Positions 47,870 to 58,800 of a stretch of 64,000 bases of DNA are shown one piece after another (position 1 is the stretch's first letter; each line of letters begins with the position of its first letter). The stretch is from Atrina japonica (lineage: Eukaryota; Mollusca; Bivalvia; Pterioida; Pinnidae): the NCBI GenBank assembly GCA_030159075.1, contig BROG01000077.1, forward strand, positions 1,547,001 through 1,611,000, written 5' to 3'. Both the position numbers and the translations under genes were made by a program. The notes beneath the pieces are model-generated. The model was not told the origin of the DNA. It was given only the letters and a program-made list of their open reading frames with translations, and searched no databases.

Positions 47870-48128
47870 GTCCGTTTCACATAAGCTGGTGGGGCGGAGT
47901 AACCTTTTGATTATCATACGGATGATTCTACTCACTCTTTCAGTTATGACAAGCTGTACGGGAAAACATTTTATTCCTCACGTGATACTTTTTTGTGTAT
48001 GGTGATAAGTAGGAACGATTACTCTAGTCAGTGTAATTTTAATGTTATGCTGTATTACCTAAACTTTAAACTCGTCCGGGTCAGGAAAGGGTTCACGAGA
48101 CTCCACTCTGCCAGGTTATAGGGATTTT
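47870..48128 (+). repeat. Coding-derived repeat family D, copy 4
   Basis: The cleanest copy: one plus-strand frame reads DDSTHSFSYDKLYGKTFYSS, later SRNDYSSQCNFNVMLYYLNF and RKGFTRLH without a stop for about 60 codons. Its ends are undefined and it has no clear splice sites. Confidence 0.62.
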
Positions 48129-48139
48129 ACTATACATCC

Positions 48140-48228
48140 ATGGATTGCAGTGTCAGCAGTTTTAGGTGGAGTTCCACAAAATCTGACCTGTGCTGAGGAC
48201 TGAGGACTATACAGTGAGATTTCTACAA
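48140..48228 (-). mobile_element. SINE family II fragment
   Basis: TTTTAGGTGGAGTTCCACAA and CTGTGCTGAGGACTGAGGAC. Confidence 0.45.
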
Positions 48229-48229
48229 T

Positions 48230-49445
48230 GGAACCTCTCTTGAACACCTCTTAAACCTGTGAAATGAGGTCTTACAAGACAGGTGGTCTCTCAAAATAAA
48301 TCTTATTTCAAAGATTACTTAACTAAGTGATTGTGGTCTCACGAGACAGGTGCTCTTTAATGACAGTGGTCTCAAAAGACAGGTGGTCATCTTTACTTTA
48401 ATGACAGTGGTATCAAAAGACAGGTGTTCATCTTTACTTTAATGACAGTGGTCTCAAAGACAGGTGGTCATCTTTACTTTAATGACAGTGGTCTCAAAAG
48501 ACAGGTGGTCATCTTTACTTTAATGACAGTGGTCTCAAAAGGCAGGTGGTCATCTTTACTTTAATGACAGTGGTCTCAAAAGACAGGTGGTCATCTTTAC
48601 TTTAATGACAGTGGTCTCAAAAGACAGGTGGTCATCTTTACTTTAATGACAGTGGTCTCAAAAGACAGGTGGTCATCTTTACTTTAATGACAGTGGTCTT
48701 AAAAGACAGGTGGTCATCTTTACTTTAATGACAGTGGTCTCAAAAGACAGGTGGTCATCTTTACTTTAATGACAGTGGTCTCAAAAGACAGGTGGGCATC
48801 TTTACTTTAATGACAGTGGTCTCAAAAGACAGGTGGTCATCTTTACTTTAATGACAGTGGTCTCAAAAGACAGGTGGTCATCTTTACTTTAATGACAGTG
48901 GTCTCAAAAGACAGGTCGTCATTTTTACTTTAATGACAGTGGTCTCAAAAGACAGGTGGTCATCTTTACTTTAATGACAGTGGTTCCAAAAGACAGGTGG
49001 TCATCTTTTCTTTAATGACAGTGATCTCAAAAGACAGGTGGTCATCTTTACTTTATTGACAGTGGTCTCAAAAGACAGGTGGGCATCTTTACTTTAATGA
49101 CAGTGGTCTCAAAAGACAGGTGGGCATCTTTACTTTAATGACAGTGGTCTCAAAAGACAGGTGGGCATCTTTACTTTAATGAGAGTGGTCTCAAAAGACA
49201 GGTGGGCATCTTTACTTTAATGACAGTGGTCTCAAAAGACAGGTGGGCATCTTTACTTTAATGACAGTGGTCTCAAAAGACAAATGGTCTTTTTTACTTT
49301 TATGACAGTGGTCTCAAAAGACAAATGGTCTTTTTTACTTTTATGACAGTGGTCTCAAAAGACAAATGGTCTTTTTTAACTTTTATAACAGCTGTTTCAA
49401 AAGACAGTCTTTTATGACACTGGCCTCGGGAGACAGGTCTCACTG
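48230..49445 (+). repeat. Transposon-seeded minisatellite, 41-bp unit, about 25 copies
   Basis: Opens like a pogo-like family element (TACAATGGAACCTCTCTTGA, ACAAGACAGGTGGTCTCTCA) and closes like one (GGAGACAGGTCTCACTGTG). Between, a unit GTGGTCATCTTTACTTTAAT then GACAGTGGTCTCAAAAGACA is amplified from 48370 to 49380 with little divergence. Confidence 0.88.
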
Positions 49446-50030
49446 TGTTACAACATCAACTCTAGTACAGCACAAGGCTTCAATTTATATTCTGGTCTCA
49501 AAGACCAATGATATTCATTTTTATGCCAGTCACTTAACAAAGGAAAATTCACTTCCTGTTTAAATGATTCTTGAAATGATGAAGCCTGACTTATCAAAAT
49601 GCAGTAGAATTAATCATGAAATTTGATGTAATATACAACAACAGCAACAAAAACCTAATAAATCCAAAACTGACATCACACACATCGTAAAAAAACTTGA
49701 AATAAACGAAACACCAAAGTTGTCAGGATTCTAAGAAAATGGAAATTAATTCAATCTGTAACCATTGTCATTATACTAACAAGGACATAATTCCATTAGT
49801 CAATAGATATCATAAAGACGTGAGACGTAATTAAAAAATATTCGCGTTTGTACTTTTCTGATGGTAAATGATGCAGAAATGATTTGTAGCTTCATGATTA
49901 CAGTGTCCCAGAAAAATTGAGACTCGATCAGCTCATAAAGAAATGCTGAACATCATTCAACAAGATGATGGTTTTCTTCATGCAACAAAATTATACCAAC
50001 TCTGATATCTTTTAAAATCTTTAAACAACC
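49446..50030. other. Non-coding stretch
   Basis: Unique AT-rich DNA; no exon supported. Confidence 0.4.
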
Positions 50031-50078
50031 ACTCAACATGTTCCAGTGGTAGAACATTTGATTTGCAAGGTAAAGTAT
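50031..50078 (+). mobile_element. SINE family II head fragment
   Basis: CATGTTCCAGTGGTAGAACA then TTTGATTTGCAAGG matches the tRNA-like head of the copy at 8545. Confidence 0.4.
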
Positions 50079-51830
50079 GAATTTTGGGAAATATCATAAA
50101 GTGGGCCTTTAAATAACGAATGATGGGAAATGCCTTTAAGTTGGCCTTGAAATAATGAATTGTGGGAATTGCAATTAAGTGGGCCATTAAATAATGAATT
50201 ATGGGAAATGTTATCAAGTAGATTTTGAAATAATGAATTGTGGGAAATACCATCAAGTGGGCCTTGAAATAATTAATTTTGGGAATTGCCATCACATGGG
50301 CCATTAAATAACGAATTGTGGGAGATAACATGGGAAATGCCATCAATTGAGCCTTGAAATAATGAATTGTGGGAAACACCATCAAGTGGACCTTGAAATA
50401 ATGAATTGTGGGAAATACCATCAAGTGGACCTTTAAATAATGAATTGGGGGAAATACGATCAAGAGGGTCTTGAAATAATGACTTATGGGAAATGTCATC
50501 AAGTGGGCCTTTAAATAACAAATTGTGGGAAGTGTCATAAAGTGAGCCTTTAACTAATGAATTGTGGGAACTGCCATGTAGAAGGCCTTGAAATGATGAA
50601 TTGTGGGAAATGTCATATGTCATAAAGTGAGCCTTTAACTAATGAATTGTGGGAACTGCCATGTAGAAGGCCTTGAAATGATGAATTGTGGGAAATGTCA
50701 TATGTCATAAAGTGAGCCTTTAACTAATGAATTGTGGGAACTGCCATGTAGAAGGCCTTGAAATGATGAATTGTGGGAAATGTCATATGTCATAAAGTGA
50801 GCCTTTAACTAATGAATTGTGGGAACTGCCATGTAGAAGGCCTTGAAATGATGAATTGTGGGAAATGTCATATGTCATAAAGTGGGCCTTTAAATAATGA
50901 ATCAAAAGAAATGCCATCAAGTGAGTCTTGAAATAATGAATTTTGGGAAATGCCATCAAGTTGGCCTTTAAATAATGAATTATGGGAAATACCATTAAAT
51001 GAATCTTGGAATAATGAATTGTAGGAACTGCTATTAATTAGGCCTTTAAATATGAATTGTGGGAAGTGCCATTAACTGAACCTTTAAATAATGAATTGTG
51101 AAATGCAATTCAGTAGGCCTTTAAATGATGAATTGTGGGAACAGCTATCAAGTACGCCTTTAAATACAAATTATGGGAAGTGTCATAAAGTGAGCCTCTT
51201 AATAATGAGTAAAATACCATCAAGTACGCCTTGAAATAATGAATTGTGGGAATTAACATAAAGTTGTTTTCAGATAATGAATTGTGGGAAATGCCATCAA
51301 GTGGGCTTTTAAATGATGAATTATGGGAAATATCATCAAGTGGGCCTTTAAAAGATGAATCATGGGAAATACCATTAAGTGAAGCTTTACATAATGAAAT
51401 GTGGAAAATATTGTCAACAGGGCTAATCAACAATGAATATTGGGAAGTGTCATCAAGTGGGATTTTCATCAATGAATTGTGGAAAATGTCATCAAATGGG
51501 CTATTTTTAAAAAAATGAATCATGAGAAATGTTACACAATGTAATTTTCAATATTGATTTGTAGAAAATGTCATCAGGTGGGATTTTCAATAATGAATTA
51601 TGGGAAATATCTTCATATAGGCCTTTCAATAATGAATTATGGGAAATATCATCATATTGGCCTTTCAGTAATGAATTATTGGAAATATCTTCATATTAGC
51701 CTTTTAATAATGAATTGTGGGAAATATCATCATATTGGCCTTTCAATAATGAATTGTGGGAAATAGCATCATATTGGCCTTCCAGTAATGAACTTGAGAA
51801 ATGTAAGCAAGTGGGCCTTTCACTAATGTG
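50079..51830. repeat. Minisatellite, 39-bp unit, 1.75 kb
   Basis: Unit CCTTGAAATAATGAATTGTG then GGAAATACCATCAAGTGGA. The 13-residue open frames on both strands follow from the 39-bp period. 50536-50875 holds four identical 85-bp higher-order copies. Confidence 0.93.
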
Positions 51831-51879
51831 TACATGTATACGTGACAAATGTCTCAAAATTCTCATAGAAATGACATAC

Positions 51880-51892
51880 TGTGTTCATCCAT
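51880..51892 (-). CDS. Candidate 13-nt microexon (MDEH)
   Basis: A pyrimidine-rich acceptor ending TGTGTATTAG is followed 13 nt later by the donor ACA|GTATGT. Read in phase 0 it encodes MDEH plus one base, which joins in frame to the exon at 44026 (phase 1). It is supported only by two strong splice signals and matching phase. The plus strand is open across the same place (51840-52000), so a plus-strand exon is an alternative reading. Confidence 0.25.
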
Positions 51893-52045
51893 CTAATACA
51901 CAGATGAACATATTCACAGAAAACGATAGTGCTGTGCAAAACATCATTTCTGTGCTTTATCAAATCTCAAATAAAAACAAGTGGGTTTCACAAATGCTCT
52001 CATAGTGCTTAGTACTGAGTACAAGAAAACAGAATGTCATTTTAC

Positions 52046-52261
52046 CCTAAAATCATTATCAGCCATATTTAAATGGCTTTCATGAGCTAGTCCTTTTCTT
52101 TTTTCTGGTCGCCTTTGCACCACACCTACTGACTGATTCTTACTCCTTGATCTAAGTGAGGGTCTAGATGGTGTGTATTTGTCATGATATGTCCTTTTCA
52201 TATTTTCTGGTGAAGGTGTCAAATTATCAGGTAATGAGATAGCAACACTTCGTATTTTTAC
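52046..52261 (-). CDS. Candidate 72-codon internal exon, basic Ser/Pro/Arg-rich
   Basis: A 216-nt open stretch is bounded by an acceptor (GGTTACAG|GTA) and a donor (AGG|GTAAAA), phase 0 at both ends. The peptide contains SLPDNLTPSPENMKRTYHDK, then a basic stretch with SRPSLRSRS and RRPEKRKG. Its composition (Ser, Pro, Arg, Lys, few hydrophobics) suggests a disordered region with proline-directed phosphorylation sites (inference). It stands out because it lies between a 39-bp minisatellite and a 32-bp minisatellite, yet is not repetitive and has balanced amino-acid use. The polypyrimidine tract is weak, which is the main doubt. If the donor is skipped, a stop follows two codons later. Confidence 0.5.
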
Positions 52262-52479
52262 CTGTAACCATAATTGGAGAATTATTCATATATCATGAAA
52301 AAATTGAAAATTTTGTTATTCATATATACATAGGTGTGTTTTTATCTTATATATTTACAGTGGAAAATATCATTACTGGGAATCTTAAAAGTCAAGAGAC
52401 TGCTTCGTAATATCGGGAATTCAAGAAAACCAAAATTTTAATGAACATTTTTCTATCCATGAAAATTGAGACCGGCTGT

Positions 52480-52925
52480 TGAAATTTGACATAACTGGAA
52501 TTTCTACTCATCCAATATTGACATAACAGGAATTTCTACTCATCCAATATTGACATAACAGGAATTTCTACTCATTCAATATTGACATAACAGGAATTTC
52601 TACTCATTCAATATTGACATAACAGGAATTTCTACTTGTCCAATTATGACCTAACTGGAATTTCTACTTATCCAATTATGACCTAACTGGAATTTCTACT
52701 TATCCAATTATGACCTAACTGGAATTTCTACTTATCCAATTATGACCTAACTGGAATTTCTACTTATCCAATTATGACCTAACTGGAATTTCTACTTATC
52801 CAATTATGGCTTAACTGGAATTTCTACTCATCCAATTATGGCTTAACTGGAATTTCTACTTATCCAATTATGACCTAACTGGAATTTCTACTTACCGGTA
52901 TCCAATTATGACATAATGAGATTTT
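52480..52925. repeat. Minisatellite, 32-bp unit
   Basis: Unit TCCAATTATGACCTAACTGG then AATTTCTACTTA, about 13 copies. The first four are of a distinct subtype (ATTGACATAACAGGA). Confidence 0.92.
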
Positions 52926-52941
52926 GCTATACTTATATATA

Positions 52942-53392
52942 CAGTAATACCTGTGTTTAATGGACATTTGCTGGACTAATCAAATTTTCCATTTACAGAG
53001 GATGACCATTCACTGCTAAAACATTCATACACGTGTATACCGGTAACCATTGCCCTTGTAATCAACTGTTACATTGCAATGCAAGAAAATAAATATGAAG
53101 CAAAAACACTGAATAAAACATTGTAGGAGTGTTTCTCAAGATAGAGCTTAGTGAGAAATTGTCTGTGGCAATGGAAGTTGATCACAGGACGACTGTCTAC
53201 TAATTCAAGGTTAAAAAAACAGAAATTATGCATATTGGGGCTAACAACTTCGTCCATTGTCCTAGTAAGGGAGGTGTCAGTTTATTAAAAAAATGTGAGT
53301 AGTATATAACAATGTAAACCGTGACCTAGACAAACTATCCATTGTCAGCGGATGTCCACTGTATTAAAGTGTCTGTTATGGCAGGTTTTACT
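52942..53392. mobile_element. 450-bp pogo-like element
   Basis: Ends CAGTAATACCTGTGTTTAAT and (reverse strand) AGTAAAACCTGCCATAACAG are inverted and flanked by TA. A second inner inverted pair (GGACATTTGCTGGAC; GCGGATGTCCACTG) follows. A minus frame MDEVVSPNMHNFCFF is open for 62 codons but has no transposase motif. Confidence 0.5.
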
Positions 53393-53503
53393 ATATCTGT
53401 ATTCTTTATTCATATCATTTTTACTTTTCAATAATTTCACTGCAATAAAACACTAAACACAGCACCATTTTCTCATGTTAAAACTTTCTTTGATGTAGGA
53501 GTA

Positions 53504-53693
53504 CAGTGAAACCTCACTTAAAGACCAGCTCCCTTAAAATTACACCTCTCATATACGGCCATACATGTTCAGTCTTATAAACCTTTCCAAATAATTATTA
53601 AGTAAGTCAAAATCCTCACTTCAGAGACAATCTTGCTAATCCGACCCAATTTCAGTCAGTCAGTTTGGTGGTCTTAATAACGAGGTTCCACTG
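53504..53693. mobile_element. 190-bp pogo-like MITE with TA duplication
   Basis: TA-CAGTGAAACCTCACTTAAAG at left and (reverse strand) TA-CAGTGGAACCTCGTTATTAA at right. No coding frame. Confidence 0.65.
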
Positions 53694-53704
53694 TAATATA
53701 TACC

Positions 53705-53790
53705 CTGTGTAGCCTAATTGGTACAACAAACCAGGTTATAGATTACACAAAACACAGGATTTAATTCTGCTGGTTGGCAGAAAACTTAAC
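53705..53790 (+). mobile_element. tRNA-like SINE head
   Basis: A box TAGCCTAATTGG and a B-box-like GGATTTAATTC about 45 bp further on. The body beyond is unlike families I-III. Confidence 0.4.
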
Positions 53791-54136
53791 CACATTATGA
53801 TTCCTGTATTTGGCAATATTTCATCTCGAATCAGTCATCCATTGATATCCCAACAGGCAAGCAATCAGTAAATATAATGACTCCTGGGTGATAACAACAC
53901 TTCAAGCTGTCAGTGTTCATTTTATGTGATAAATTCATCATGTTGTGTTAGTTGTTGATTTTGAAATAATAAGACTGAGAAACATACTGCATATTACCAT
54001 CTATGTCTGTCTGTGTCATTGTAGAATCTCCTACAGTTTTTTTTTCTTTATCTGTTTCTTTTTCTTTTTTTTTTGTGGGAGGGGGGTTTAGTTGATTATT
54101 TTTGTTTTAGGAAGAGCTGTTTGTTTTTTTCATTGT

Positions 54137-54227
54137 TTAACTCATCAACCCCTGAAATACAATGGATTATCTTGTAACTCAATGACTCAGACCAGTTCAA
54201 ATGTGTTTTTAGGGGTTAATGAATTAA
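54137..54227 (-). mobile_element. Micro-MITE family A, copy 9
   Basis: TTAA-CTCATCAACCCCTGAAA at left and TTAGGGGTTAATGAA-TTAA at right, core reversed. Both TTAA flanks are present. Confidence 0.7.
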
Positions 54228-54284
54228 GTATTACTTATGTAAAGAGGAGTTGATACAGGGAATGGGCATTAGAGTTGAAAATGT

Positions 54285-54405
54285 CTTGAAAGACCACTTG
54301 GTTGAATATTTTTTCAAATAAAACTTCTATTGAAAGACCCCCTTTTTTGAGATTCCATATTTCAGTGGCAGATGGGTCTGGTTTTTCAAGACAAGCCTCT
54401 GATGT
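54285..54405 (-). mobile_element. pogo-like family fragment
   Basis: GTCTTGAAAGACCACTTGGT, TTCAAATAAAACTTCTATTG and ATTTCAGTGGCAGATGGG match the reversed copy at 14318-14682. Confidence 0.5.
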
Positions 54406-54517
54406 ATTTATCTGTACAATGGTATGTCCTATTTATTACTGATTAAAGTTATACTGCACATAGAAACTATTATTACAAATTATATTTTACTGGATTCAAT
54501 CTAATCAGAGACATGTA

Positions 54518-54590
54518 CAGTAGAACCTTGCCTAAAAACCACCTCCCATAGAAGACCACCTTGCTAATCAGACCAATGTCTTTGTCATTG
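54518..54590 (+). mobile_element. pogo-like MITE left-end fragment
   Basis: ACAGTAGAACCTTGCCTAAA and ATAGAAGACCACCTTGCTAA; no right end found. Confidence 0.45.
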
Positions 54591-54599
54591 ATAGACTCA

Positions 54600-55035
54600 A
54601 TATCTATGTATCTATATAAAAAATGATTCAATACGATAACCGATACATTTCTTCAGTATCGATACATTTCATACTGCATTTCACAGGATATTTTTTTCTT
54701 ATACAGTTTCCAAAATTTTCCATTCATTTTACTTCATGTTCTTGAACTATGTTACATTTCATTCTAATTGTTTAATTTGTTCAAATAAACAGTTTTCCTT
54801 GTAATGATTGATTTTTTTCATCTTCAGATCGTCAAATACACAATAACACATAATATTATAAAGAATCTATTTATTCTGAACGTATTCAATAGAAGTACCA
54901 AATAAATCAATTTATCGATATATCGATGCTTTTTACATATTGATATATTGATATAGAATTTCTCATCAATGACAGCCCTAGGTTGCACTGTATATTGTTT
55001 AACACATTACACATGTCTAAAGACTGTCATCTGAC
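54600..55035. other. Non-coding stretch
   Basis: AT-rich; contains diverged ATCGATACAT motifs at 54640-54670 and 54915-54935. No gene seen. Confidence 0.4.
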
Positions 55036-55059
55036 TTCAGGTTAATTGACTTAGTAACT

Positions 55060-55295
55060 TTGAGTGACAAAATGATACAGAGTCCAGGAAAATTACCTCA
55101 ATAAACAATCAGTTACTATAGCAACATCTATGTTTTTGCAGGTATTTGTATCATTTTGCCACTCTCAGTCAAAGGACCGCATTTAAGTTAAAGGGTCTAT
55201 ATCTCATACAGAGTTGTCTGTTCTTGCAATCTCTCAAGAGAGGACTAGGACAGATAACTCTGTATGAGACATTAAATCTATAGTCTGATTTATAA
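55060..55295. other. Two adjacent hairpins
   Basis: First pair: GTGACAAAATGATAC (about 55064) and GTATCATTTTGCCAC (about 55146). Second pair: TCTCATACAGAGTTGTCTGT (about 55201) and ACAGATAACTCTGTATGAGA (about 55250), near-perfect over 20 bp. This could be a foldback element or a structured RNA. Confidence 0.5.
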
Positions 55296-55706
55296 TTTTA
55301 TATAAATAAAAACCAGCCAACACTCACTGGAATTTATTTCCAAGTTGAAATATAACAGTTTTCAAATGTACTGAATACTAGTGGTAGTTTAATTTCATGG
55401 GGAGGTAGTTTTACATTTTTCTGATTGTAACTTATTTAGGGGTATCAAATTCTGAACTTCTAGAGAAAGAAGTGTAACAGGAGTTATTTCCCTTGCATTC
55501 TACTCCCTCGTGCAGGTCTATAGTGCTTTAGGGATTATGAATAAAGGGCGCTACTCCATACTGTTGTCAGAGGTTGACGAACGATTTCAAGTTCGAAGAA
55601 ACACAGTCGTAGAATATATTTGCCAAACGTAGCAATATGTGAACATTTCGGTAGTTTATATTAATATGCCACCTGTATACAGATCTAGAAAAATTAAAGG
55701 GTTTAC

Positions 55707-55850
55707 ATATTTTCGCCACGAACTTGAGGGGTTGCATGCCATGAATCCGCACCTGGTTATATTTAATTTACTTTGCGGAGTTCTATATCTCAGGGAATTT
55801 GGGGGTTTGGTAAAAGTGGTATAAATCCATTCGAACACCCGCTCCGCCAT
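55707..55850 (-). CDS. Candidate first coding exon of the long minus-strand gene
   Basis: An ATG at 55850-55848 opens a frame beginning MAERVFEWIYTTFTK. Bases around it (55830-55880) are richer in G and C than the surrounding DNA, as at many promoters. Two donors are possible. CAG|GTGCGG after 55753 gives 98 nt and ends in phase 2. AAATAT|GTAAAC after 55707 gives 144 nt and ends in phase 0, which would fit the phase-0 start of the next exon at 52261. No TATA box is obvious. The peptide shows no motif I recognise. It is placed first because an ATG is available and no further minus-strand exon signal appears to the right. The splice choice is unresolved. Confidence 0.42.
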
Positions 55851-55920
55851 TGAGAGACACGTACGCCTAGACTACTTTCTTCGGCGACACATAAAGCCTA
55901 ACAGTTAGGTTTTATATAAC
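55851..55920 (-). promoter_or_regulatory. Presumed 5' UTR/promoter side of the minus-strand gene
   Basis: Bases just upstream of the candidate ATG (read leftwards) are higher in G and C than the rest (CGTACGCCTAG, TTCGGCGACAC). No TATA or initiator can be fixed. Placement depends on the first-exon call. Confidence 0.25.
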
Positions 55921-57350
55921 GCTGCTTTCTAATTAATGAATTTATCACCAATATATTTACCCTTATGTTATGTAACTGTACATGGCGACTACGTTGTTAT
56001 ATTCATATCATCATAACATAATCGTTATCTGAACTGCCGCCGTAAATTTACCATTAAACTTGAGTTATCATTCGTCGTCACGTGACCACCACTTTCACTC
56101 CATTAGGAAATATCATCATAAAAACAAACCTTCTTTATATTTAAACAAAGACGCGGTTATTAGATGTATTAATGAACATAAAGCAAAGCACAAAATCGAT
56201 AAAACTGAACGATGTGTAAAGCCGTGTCACAAATTCCAGTTGGTGCTAGCGATAACGCAATCATTTGTTGTCGTGAAATCTCTCTCACAACGTTGATTTC
56301 GTGAAATCTCTTTCACAATGTTGATTTCACGAACGTGTAAAAATTATTTGAGACTCGACTCATCTTAAAATTTCGCGATAAAAATTACGAATTTCGATTT
56401 CTGAATTTATGTTCATTTGTTAAGAAAAATAAACGTACTTTTTTACGCATTTATTTACCCATTATCCATCCATTTACTCGTTTGTCAATCAATTTGTTTA
56501 TCGCAGTTTGTTCACAAAAACATAACGAAAATTGGTTTAATTACTAGAACGCAAGGTGATTACATATGATACGCATACTTATCACGAGCGAGAGAATAGT
56601 GTATCGGAAACGCAGTTTTCTTGTTGTAGCAGAAAAAATTGCGAGGTAATTGTCGAGTCAACAGCAACACACAGGAATTTAAAGGCGAGCTGTTTACACG
56701 TTATCGATCCATATCTTTTACTCCACAGATGCCCTTTTTATTTCTTCGAGTGTCAGTTTTTGTGAAGTATATTTTATTGTTATGTTCTGTCGAATGGTGG
56801 CATCGGCATCGTTTTGATTTTTACTCTGAAATATTTATTTGTATTTGCACTCATGACCAGTTCACACTTTATACCCAGGAGTGGACACATTTGCTGCGCC
56901 AAAAGTTATGGGAAAGAAATTTATTACAAAATACAGCAAATATAAAAATATTTGGAAAAGCAGTAGAGAATGAATTATTTCTACCGTTATTATTTTTACC
57001 GTTTTAACGTTTTTACGTAGTCATAAGGGAGTCCATCCCATCTAAAACCGATATACATTTATTTCAGACGGCTACTGCACTGTAATCCAAGTTAAAGCAT
57101 GATCAATTCCAGGAACTTGCAGTGGTCGTATCAGAAGACCATTGATTTTGAGAGTCAATCACAAAATATACTTCTGGGTGAGATGACGGAGGACTTCACA
57201 GGAACATACGTTTATACCATCTAATTTCCCTGGAAATAAAGTTGTACAGAGGCTATACCGTGACAAGAATGTGATGATGCCGCAATATATTTGTCGATCC
57301 AGAAGGACACAATGGAATACCAGTCCCCATCTTTCATAAACTCAATAGAT
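55921..57350. other. Intergenic-looking stretch
   Basis: Unique sequence. A tandem pair CGTGAAATCTCTCTCACAAC / CGTGAAATCTCTTTCACAAT lies at about 56272-56328. Plus frames at 56060 and 56639 are open for 78 and 122 codons but show no motif, start context or splice support. Confidence 0.35.
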
Positions 57351-57375
57351 GAGAGAGAGAGAGAGAGAGAGAGAG
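57351..57375. repeat. (GA)12 microsatellite
   Basis: About 12 GA repeats. Confidence 0.9.
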
Positions 57376-57389
57376 TTGAAAATCCCATA

Positions 57390-57665
57390 AAGGTATACAG
57401 GCAGTCATTTTGTTAAAAACACCAAACCCCGACGGTTGATATTCCTGCTAACCATTCAAGAATAAGTCTTACTCACACATTATCCACAATTAATTTTTTT
57501 TCACAAATAACGACATTTTCAGAAGGATTTTTTTTTCACCCAGGATTTTTTAAAACATTTTATTATTTGTTTATAAAACGTCGAATATTTAAAACGTTTA
57601 ATACCATCCAAACAAATCCATTTTGACAACCGCTGTATGCCTAAAATGTGTAAATGTTGTTACAA
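57390..57665. repeat. Repeat family E, copy 1
   Basis: Shares with 63495-63860 the order AGTCATTTTG, TTGATATTCCTG, TTCACAAA-x-ACGACATT, GGATTTTTTAAA, TATAAAACGT, AAATCCATTTTGAC. Diverged and without obvious ends. Confidence 0.55.
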
Positions 57666-58190
57666 CATGAGAAATGGGGTAAAAGTATAAATAGCAACAA
57701 TATTCTTAAAGGAGACGAAAGGATCAAACGCGTTGTGTGTTTAATATTTATTGCTGAACAAGCATATTAAATATTGGCTGGATACCCACCACACCATCAT
57801 ACAGTGACAATACATGAATCATTATCGCTGCTGCGTATGTTTATCGTGAATAAACGACAAAATCGTACTGACTCAATCTCTAGCTATTTGAAATGACAAA
57901 AAAAATATCAAATATAAACATACAAGTGTAAATTTCGAAACACTAGAGCGAGCTGCTTGAAAAGTGCATGTACTATGCAAAATTGAATCCTTCTTGACTT
58001 ATATTGCAGTTTGTCGCCGTGAAGTGTTTCACGTACTGTACCCATGGTACTCCAAAGTATACTGTAAACATTTATTCTGCATGGCAGTGTTTTTTAAGGT
58101 GCTTTTCTATTCAGTTAATTGGAATTTTAGCAAGCACGAATTCAACGAGTTCTTTCATTCATATAAAAGATCTATCAATGAAGTGAAAGT
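57666..58190. other. Non-coding stretch
   Basis: Unique sequence leading to the 58.2-kb hairpin; plus frames at 57964-58206 have no support. Confidence 0.35.
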
Positions 58191-58196
58191 CACCCC

Positions 58197-58266
58197 ATCG
58201 TCGTAAAACCACGGTCCGGAATAGTTATGAACAACATACCATTCTGGACCGTAGTTTTACGACGAT
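58197..58266. ncRNA. Long near-perfect hairpin, possible small-RNA precursor or foldback element
   Basis: Left arm ATCGTCGTAAAACCACGGTC and right arm (reverse strand) ATCGTCGTAAAACTACGGTC match at 19 of 20. Pairing continues for about 12 more bases to a 5-6 base loop. Partial pairing extends outward (GTCACCCC; GGGTCAC). Size fits a microRNA precursor, but the near-perfect pairing also fits a foldback repeat. Confidence 0.4.
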
Positions 58267-58326
58267 GCGGGTCACCGTCTAGTTCCATTCTTGACAGGCG
58301 TGGCGAGGTAAAGACGCTGCCTTGGC

Positions 58327-58390
58327 ACAGGTAAAAATTTATGACACATTTACTTTAGCTGGTGACGTCTCCATGTAACTGGTAAAAATC
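58327..58390 (+). mobile_element. SINE family II 3' fragment
   Basis: GGCACAGGTAAAAATTTATG and TTTAGCTGGTGACGTCTCCA. Confidence 0.45.
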
Positions 58391-58565
58391 TATCTATCTA
58401 TCTGTCTCTTTTTATCTATTAATGTCTATCAATTTATCTATCTAAGAAATATCGTTAAATATTCTACATTTTGGGAAACTCATGACAAAAAATTTCAATA
58501 TACTTTAGTTGGCGATTGAGGGGACATGTAATTTTCAAAGTGATCCAGGAATATGTGAAAAAAAA

Positions 58566-58800
58566 ACATTTACCAGGAGATACAGGAATACATTTCCTAT
58601 ACCGGGAAATAAATTAATCGTTTCATAGTCTAAGAGATAAAGGAATATTTCCTATGTCCCAAAAGAAAAGGGAATGCATTTCCTATACCAAGAGATAAAG
58701 GAATACATGTCCTATACAAAGGAACAGTTGTATATCAGGAGATAAAGGAATACATTTCTTATAACTGGATATAAAGGAAAGGAATATATTTCATATACCA
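58566..58800. repeat. Diverged minisatellite, about 35-40 bp
   Basis: Recurring AGGAGATA-x-AGGAATACA and TTTCCTATACC phrases, five to six units. Confidence 0.65.

Noticed and set aside
49978..51523. 186-codon frame of 13-residue repeats
   Set aside because: Product of the 39-bp minisatellite; both strands are open.
56639..57007. 122-codon plus-strand frame
   Set aside because: No recognisable motif, no splice context, residue use as expected from AT-rich DNA.
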